IMG/VR virus record: IMGVR_UViG_3300031565_000166
Location: 1 to 36,612 of that record
Length of the DNA stretch: 36,612 nucleotides
Source: a virus
Strand: one strand, 5' to 3'
Below, one piece after another: positions 31,965-36,612 of this stretch; the first letter of the stretch is position 1; each line of letters begins with the position of its first letter. The notes beneath the pieces are model-generated. The model saw nothing but the letters and a program-made list of their open reading frames with translations. It was not told where the DNA came from and made no database searches. The position numbers and the translations under genes were made by a program.

Positions 31965-32375
31965 ATGGCTCAGTCGCAAGAACAGTTCGGAAGAGGAATC
32001 GTGTGCCCGGTTCAGCGGGACGGAAAGGGCGACTTCGCAAACGACTCAGGAATGAACCTCCTGAAGTCGGACATCGGAGAGCTGCTCGGGATCATCGGTC
32101 CGTCGGCGCACGAGCCGGGAGAGCTTCCGTGGGATCCTGATCGCGGAAGCAGGATCGATTCGCTCCGACACCGGCACCTCCATACCGAGATGATGCGCGC
32201 GCTCGCCGAGCAGTACACGGCGACTCCGCTCAGGATCTACGAGAGGCGCGTCCGCGTCGGCCCCGTCAGGGTGTCTGCGAAGGACGAGCGGACGCTGCGC
32301 ATCGAGGTCAGTTTCGCGCCGAAGTCGGCACAGATGGGCGAGCTCGAAACCGTGCCGCTCTATGTGGAGCAGTAA
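31965..32375 (+). CDS. Baseplate wedge protein gp25/gpW-like
   Basis: This 136-residue protein starts at ATG 31965 after GTGAGGTGA. It has the gp25 arrangement: GRGIVCPVQRDGKGDFANDS, LLKSDIGELLGIIGPSAHEP GELPWDP, DSLRHRHLHTEMMRALAEQY, and a final strand region with LRIEVSFAPKSAQ. The G-E-L-P-W-x-x-x-x-G segment is typical of gp25-like wedge proteins found in phages and contractile injection systems, where it holds the sheath to the baseplate. It is directly followed by the gpJ-like gene, as in most myophages. Confidence 0.85.
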   Translation: MAQSQEQFGRGIVCPVQRDGKGDFANDSGMNLLKSDIGELLGIIGPSAHEPGELPWDPDRGSRIDSLRHRHLHTEMMRALAEQYTATPLRIYERRVRVGPVRVSAKDERTLRIEVSFAPKSAQMGELETVPLYVEQ

Positions 32376-32376
32376 G

Positions 32377-33912
32377 ATGACGACGACTATCCTGCCACCG
32401 AGCTACGACTACACCGATAAGGACTTCCTCTCGATCAGGGAACGCGTGTTCGACCTGATCAGATCCGTGTACCCGACCTGGTCTGACGAGGCTGTCGCTA
32501 ACTTCGGGAATATCCTGGTCGAGTCGTTCTCCTGGATCCTCGACGTGCTGATGTTCTACCAGGACCAGCAGGCCCGAGAGGGTCGCATCGCCTTCGTCCA
32601 GCTCCGGCGAAACATGATCGGAATCTGCAAGCTGCTCGGGTACGAACTCGATCCGGCGGTCGCGGCGACGACGGACGTGACGCTGACGATCTCGAATCCA
32701 GCCGCGCTCTCCGGGATCGTGACGCCGTCGACTACACCGGTTGTCGTCCAGACCGAGGAAGTCACTGACCCGGTGAAGGGCGAGCTTCAGGGCACGATCA
32801 GCTTCAACCTCGGACTCGGCGAGATTTCGAAGACCTTCCCGTGGCAACACTCGATCACGCAGACGCCGTATATCATCGCGTCGAAGAACCGGCCCGATCA
32901 GGAGATCATCCTTCCGTTCGGTCCGTTCCTGTGGAACTCGGATGAAATCTCGACGCCGACGCAGGGCGTGTTTACGCGAGTCGACTCGTTCTTCAATAGC
33001 GGACCGACCGATCTCCACTACCGCGTCCAGGTCGACCAGAACGACCGCGCCACGATTATTTTCGGAGACGCTAAGAACGGCGCGCTCCCGGTCGGCTCGA
33101 TTACGGCGAAGTACAAGACCGGCGGTGGGATCTACGGGAACCTCCCCGAGGCGGCGCTCGTCAAGGTGGTAGGGAAGTTCACCGACTCCTTCGGCCACAC
33201 TGCGTACGTCACCGCGACGAACGCGAATGCGTCGACCGAAGGGACTCCGCGCGAGGAGGTCGAGGCGGCACGGGTCAACGCCCCGGCGTCGACGCGGGTA
33301 CTGAACAGGACCGTGGCGCGCGAGGACTTTGAGGTCAACGCGAAGCGCGTGCCTGGCGTCGGCCGGTCCTTGATGCTGACGAGCAACGAGACGTCTATTA
33401 TCGGAGAAAACCGGGGGAAGCTGTTCGTCGTTCCAACGACCGGCGGCGTGCCGTCTTCGCTCCTGCTTCAGCAGGTCGTGGATATGCTGACGCTGCCGCC
33501 TCCGGACGGATACCCGCACACGCTGACGTTCCAGCTCGAGGTGCTTCCGCCCGTGTACAAGGAAGTGGATATCGACGCGACGATCTGGCTGCGCGAGGGC
33601 TACGTCCCGAGCGCGGTGAAGGCGTCCATCGTGGCGGCGCTCGAGGACTACTTCGAGCCGATGCTAGCGAGCGGCGCGCCGAATCCCAACGTGGACTTCG
33701 GCTACTACTACAAGGACGACGAGGGGTCTCCGGCCGGCGAGATTCCGTGGTCGGATATTTTCAACGTGATCCGCGACGTGACTGGCGTCAGGAAGCTCGA
33801 ACACACGATGAAGCTGAACGGCGTCGTCGACGACGTGAACATTGCGAACTGGGAGTTCCCGGCCCTCGGGGATCTTGTAGTCATCAACGGCGACACTGCG
33901 GCGGCGATTTAG
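32377..33912 (+). CDS. Baseplate J-like protein (gpJ/gp6 wedge)
   Basis: This 511-residue protein starts at ATG 32377, with GGAG at about 32366; an in-frame upstream ATG at 32362 lacks a good site. The N-terminus YDYTDKDFLSIRERVFDLIR, SDEAVANFGNILVESFSWIL, DVLMFYQDQQAREG is the usual start of baseplate J proteins. Further marks are RVQVDQNDRATIIFGDAKNG, TARNAPASTRVLNR-like text (VNAPASTRVLNRTVAREDFE), and the wedge end region IPWSDIFNVIRDVTGVRKLE. It forms the inner wedge ring linking hub to fibres. The stop overlaps nothing but the AGGAG of the next gene begins at 33911. Confidence 0.9.
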   Translation: MTTTILPPSYDYTDKDFLSIRERVFDLIRSVYPTWSDEAVANFGNILVESFSWILDVLMFYQDQQAREGRIAFVQLRRNMIGICKLLGYELDPAVAATTDVTLTISNPAALSGIVTPSTTPVVVQTEEVTDPVKGELQGTISFNLGLGEISKTFPWQHSITQTPYIIASKNRPDQEIILPFGPFLWNSDEISTPTQGVFTRVDSFFNSGPTDLHYRVQVDQNDRATIIFGDAKNGALPVGSITAKYKTGGGIYGNLPEAALVKVVGKFTDSFGHTAYVTATNANASTEGTPREEVEAARVNAPASTRVLNRTVAREDFEVNAKRVPGVGRSLMLTSNETSIIGENRGKLFVVPTTGGVPSSLLLQQVVDMLTLPPPDGYPHTLTFQLEVLPPVYKEVDIDATIWLREGYVPSAVKASIVAALEDYFEPMLASGAPNPNVDFGYYYKDDEGSPAGEIPWSDIFNVIRDVTGVRKLEHTMKLNGVVDDVNIANWEFPALGDLVVINGDTAAAI

Positions 33913-33921
33913 GAGCAGACG

Positions 33922-36612
33922 GTGGCGAGAGTCATCAATAGATGGGACCCCGCGCGGAACGTCGAGATGATCGTCGCCGCGGCCGACGGACCACTCGTCA
34001 TCGAATCCGGCGACGAACGGTGGAAGCTGTTCGCCAGAGAATGGATTCAGCCTGAGCTCTATGCCGGAGTGGATCTGATCGGATACCTCCGCGAGCTGAC
34101 GGTGGAAGACGGAGCAGATCCGCTCCGTGGTCTCCGCGTCGCCGGTTCACAGTTCATGCCTGACGGGATGACGTTCTTCGGTGCGGACCCTGCCGACGGC
34201 GAACCGCAGCCGGAGGACCTCGCTGATCCGTACAGCGGATCGGCGTACCACTACATCACCGCAGGCCACCGGCTCGCGCTTCGCGGCTGGATCGGCGGAT
34301 ACTTGCCGGGCCATCTGAACGTCGAGTTTGAGGTCTGGTGGGGCGACGCCGAACAGCGAAACAACGCCGACACTCGCGGAGCGTGGAGCGGCGCTGTTCT
34401 CGGAGTGTTCAACGCCCCGCTGGCGAGCTGCGATCATCTGCTGTACGCGCTCCACGGGAAGCGCCTCGGCGACGCTGCCTGGGAGTATCGAGGCGGATAC
34501 GTTGACCAGCCTGGCGGCGCATTCGTACCGGCGTCGACCGTTGTCTCTCCATGGGACGGAGTCGATTCGGGACGCGTTCGGATCCTCATCACGGGCGGTT
34601 CTCCTACGTGGACGGTCACGACACAATACTGGGACCCAGGGATTCCCGACTGGGTCGACCTCGCATCGTCTGTCGTTGACCTCAGGGTGTACGCCGTACC
34701 TGGCTTCGAGGATCTGTTCGGTCTCAACGGATATCTTTTCCACGGCGCGACGAAGGTGTTTCCTGGCGCGATGCCGTCGCCGGAACCGGAACAGGAGACG
34801 TACTTCAGGCGCGTCTCGATCTCGCAATTCGAGCCGTGGATTCTCGACGCTGACGAGACGAACCTTCGCGAGGGAGTCCTTCGCATGTCACAAGTGCTCG
34901 GGATTCCGCTACCATACTGGCTCGCGCCTGTCGGTTCGCTGACGCCGTCTATCGACATCTTCCATTCTCCGTCAGGAACCCCGTCAGCTCCCGAGAAGCT
35001 CCGTACGCTGGATGATGGAGGTGGGTGGGGAATCGAGCTCAACCAGGACACCATCCTCGTGATGTTCGGCATCGAAGACAGAAAGATGGTGACGGTAACG
35101 CCGGCGACGGGGAAATATCGCCCCGTGTGTCTCTCGGATATCGACGCCGTCGGAGCGACGCTGCCGTTCTCGTACGTCGGACGCTACAAGCTGAAGGACA
35201 TGGCGACGTGGGGAGACGAGCGATGCCTCGTGTCATTCGGAAACGCCGGATGGAGTCTCGTTCCGCCGGGTGGATTTAACGGCGGAGTCGGCCTGACCTG
35301 GCGAACGACGAACGGCGGCGAACTTGCCCTGAAGTATTGGGACGGAGTCGCCGCAGGATGGTTCGAGATCGTCGCGCCGCTCCGTGTCGACGAGTACGAC
35401 AACACGGTGGTCGACATCGCGATCTGCTGGACCGGCGACTTTGGAGCCATGGTTGGTCTTCCGGATCGTCAGCTGCGCATCGTCGTCGACGGCGTCACGA
35501 AGGGATCGGGCCTTGAGCCGTCGCTCGAAATCAGCAGCACGTTCTTCGCCTCAATCGGATCCGCAGACACGACGACCGGGAGAAAGAGCTTCGCCGGGAT
35601 CTGGTTCGGAGGCGCCACGTTTTACGAGCCGACGACGAACACGGATCTACTCCACGCCTTCGACGCCGAAGGCGAAGGCGGATTCTCAAATGCGAACTTC
35701 GAGATCCCGGCGACGTCCGGCAGACCTGGCGAGGCGAAGGACTGGGAGTGGCAGTCGTTCCAGAGCCTCGGTGGCTTCGCTGAGTTCTCGGCATACCGCG
35801 CCGCACTCGCGCCGTTCCGAATCGACCGCGAGGAATTCGAAGGCGGGTGGCGACGCGCTCCGACGTGGGTCTACGCCGACGCGACAGCACGACTCGCGGC
35901 GACGGGCTTCACGGCCGACGACGTCGGACAGGCGGCGCTGCAGCTAGACGTCGACCGCAACTTCATCCTGACCGACTACTCGCCGATCACCTGGGTCGAA
36001 TCGGCTGTCGGAGAGAACCAGGACTGGGCGGACGACCTGGCAGATGTCGCGGTCGCCGCGGCATTATTCAACGAGGGGATCCCAGCCTTCGAGGGCACGG
36101 TCGAGCACTTCAATATCTGGGGCGAGACGTGGGACATGATGGTGTGGAGCGGCTATCCGTGGCTCGCGGGGTACAACCTCACGCCACCGTGCAGCGACAC
36201 GCTCGGACCGTTCGGCGGCGCCACGGGATTTGACGGCTGGTTCGACCACGTTTTCGGCACGAACCTCGACCCGCTCTGCGTCGAGTCCTTCGACGAGGCG
36301 TGGGGGAACGATCCGTTTTCTACCGCCGGAGGACAGCGATGGCAGCCGGACACGGCACCCGGCGGAAGGATGCGCGGAGAGCTTCTGACGTTCCCCCTGT
36401 TCATCCCCGATAACGAGAACCGGCTCATCATCCTGACCGACGCGGCGATACCTGCGATGTTCCCCCTGCCGTCGCAGAATTACGCTAATATGGCAACCCT
36501 CCTGAGCGACCTGAACGGCCTTCTGGCCGCCCATCTCCCGGGCCTTGGCGTTGCCTTCGATTCTTGGACGGACGGGGACAGGGACGGCCTCACGTTCGGC
36601 TGGGACGGTTCT
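33922..36612 (+). CDS. Very large tail/baseplate protein with LamG-like domain (3' end outside window)
   Basis: A frame starting at GTG 33922 (AGGAG at 33911-33915) stays open for 897 codons to the last base. The N-terminus (RVINRWDPARNVEMIVAAAD, WKLFAREWIQPELYAGVDL) is not recognised. Residues ~300-330 read ETNLREGVLRMSQVLGIPLP, which may be a wedge-associated part. Residues ~445-580 resemble a LamG/concanavalin-like lectin domain (NTVVDIAICWTGDF, QLRIVVDGVTKGSG, KSFAGIWFGGATFY). After ~630 come Trp/Phe/Asp-rich units (EEFEGGWRRAP, VEHFNIWGETWDM, VESFDEAWGNDPF) that look like degenerate repeats. The place after gpJ suits gpI plus fibre or adhesin functions, perhaps combined in one protein. 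Host-surface binding is inferred. Confidence 0.85.
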   Translation, partial: MARVINRWDPARNVEMIVAAADGPLVIESGDERWKLFAREWIQPELYAGVDLIGYLRELTVEDGADPLRGLRVAGSQFMPDGMTFFGADPADGEPQPEDLADPYSGSAYHYITAGHRLALRGWIGGYLPGHLNVEFEVWWGDAEQRNNADTRGAWSGAVLGVFNAPLASCDHLLYALHGKRLGDAAWEYRGGYVDQPGGAFVPASTVVSPWDGVDSGRVRILITGGSPTWTVTTQYWDPGIPDWVDLASSVVDLRVYAVPGFEDLFGLNGYLFHGATKVFPGAMPSPEPEQETYFRRVSISQFEPWILDADETNLREGVLRMSQVLGIPLPYWLAPVGSLTPSIDIFHSPSGTPSAPEKLRTLDDGGGWGIELNQDTILVMFGIEDRKMVTVTPATGKYRPVCLSDIDAVGATLPFSYVGRYKLKDMATWGDERCLVSFGNAGWSLVPPGGFNGGVGLTWRTTNGGELALKYWDGVAAGWFEIVAPLRVDEYDNTVVDIAICWTGDFGAMVGLPDRQLRIVVDGVTKGSGLEPSLEISSTFFASIGSADTTTGRKSFAGIWFGGATFYEPTTNTDLLHAFDAEGEGGFSNANFEIPATSGRPGEAKDWEWQSFQSLGGFAEFSAYRAALAPFRIDREEFEGGWRRAPTWVYADATARLAATGFTADDVGQAALQLDVDRNFILTDYSPITWVESAVGENQDWADDLADVAVAAALFNEGIPAFEGTVEHFNIWGETWDMMVWSGYPWLAGYNLTPPCSDTLGPFGGATGFDGWFDHVFGTNLDPLCVESFDEAWGNDPFSTAGGQRWQPDTAPGGRMRGELLTFPLFIPDNENRLIILTDAAIPAMFPLPSQNYANMATLLSDLNGLLAAHLPGLGVAFDSWTDGDRDGLTFGWDGS

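Noticed and set aside
32308-33519. 403-codon minus-strand open frame
   Set aside because: Antisense to the gpJ gene; no ribosome site or recognisable domain, and shadow-type composition.

Overview
This window is a contiguous piece of a tailed-phage (Caudoviricetes, contractile-tail myovirus type) or prophage genome. It covers the end of a DNA-modification module, then packaging, head, neck, tail and most of the baseplate genes. All recognised genes lie on the + strand, tightly packed, with many ATGA/TGATG overlaps and strong GGAGG-type ribosome binding sites. The DNA is GC-rich with GC-ending codons, so the host is probably a high-GC bacterium. Nothing seen fixes the host taxon. No tRNA, integrase, lysis gene or CRISPR array was found.

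Layout. (a) 1-2788: 3' part of a radical SAM enzyme, a ParB-like nuclease-fold protein, and a C5-cytosine DNA methyltransferase whose N-terminus is an extra, truncated methyltransferase half. (b) 2788-8890: large terminase, several small zinc-knuckle or unknown proteins, a small beta-rich protein and the PBSX-type portal. (c) 8887-12407: a 1047-residue MuF-type minor head protein carrying a Pro-rich linker and an HELGH zincin-like C-terminal domain, then a small overlapping gene. (d) 12465-17092: Ala/Glu-rich possible scaffold, XkdF-type prohead protease, zinc-ribbon scaffold-like protein, HK97-fold major capsid protein and a possible decoration protein. (e) 17220-21529: neck genes, two of which appear to carry Ig-like domains (FN3-like, IPT/TIG). 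(f) 21577-28071: sheath, tube, assembly-chaperone-like gene, small follow-on ORF and tape measure. (g) 28080-36612: LysM-like protein, gpD-like hub, gpV-like spike, an unknown helical protein, gp25, gpJ, and a very large tail/baseplate protein running off the window end.

The genes work together as a virion factory: terminase and portal package DNA into a protease-matured HK97 capsid, the neck proteins join it to a contractile tail, and the baseplate delivers DNA. The upstream methyltransferase and radical SAM genes suggest modified virion DNA.

The most interesting items are a solitary 37-nt CRISPR-repeat-like element in the tube-chaperone gap (24377-24413), the MuF-zincin fusion, the one-and-a-half methyltransferase gene, and several structured intergenic regions in an otherwise gap-free operon. 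These are readings of raw sequence; no database search was done.
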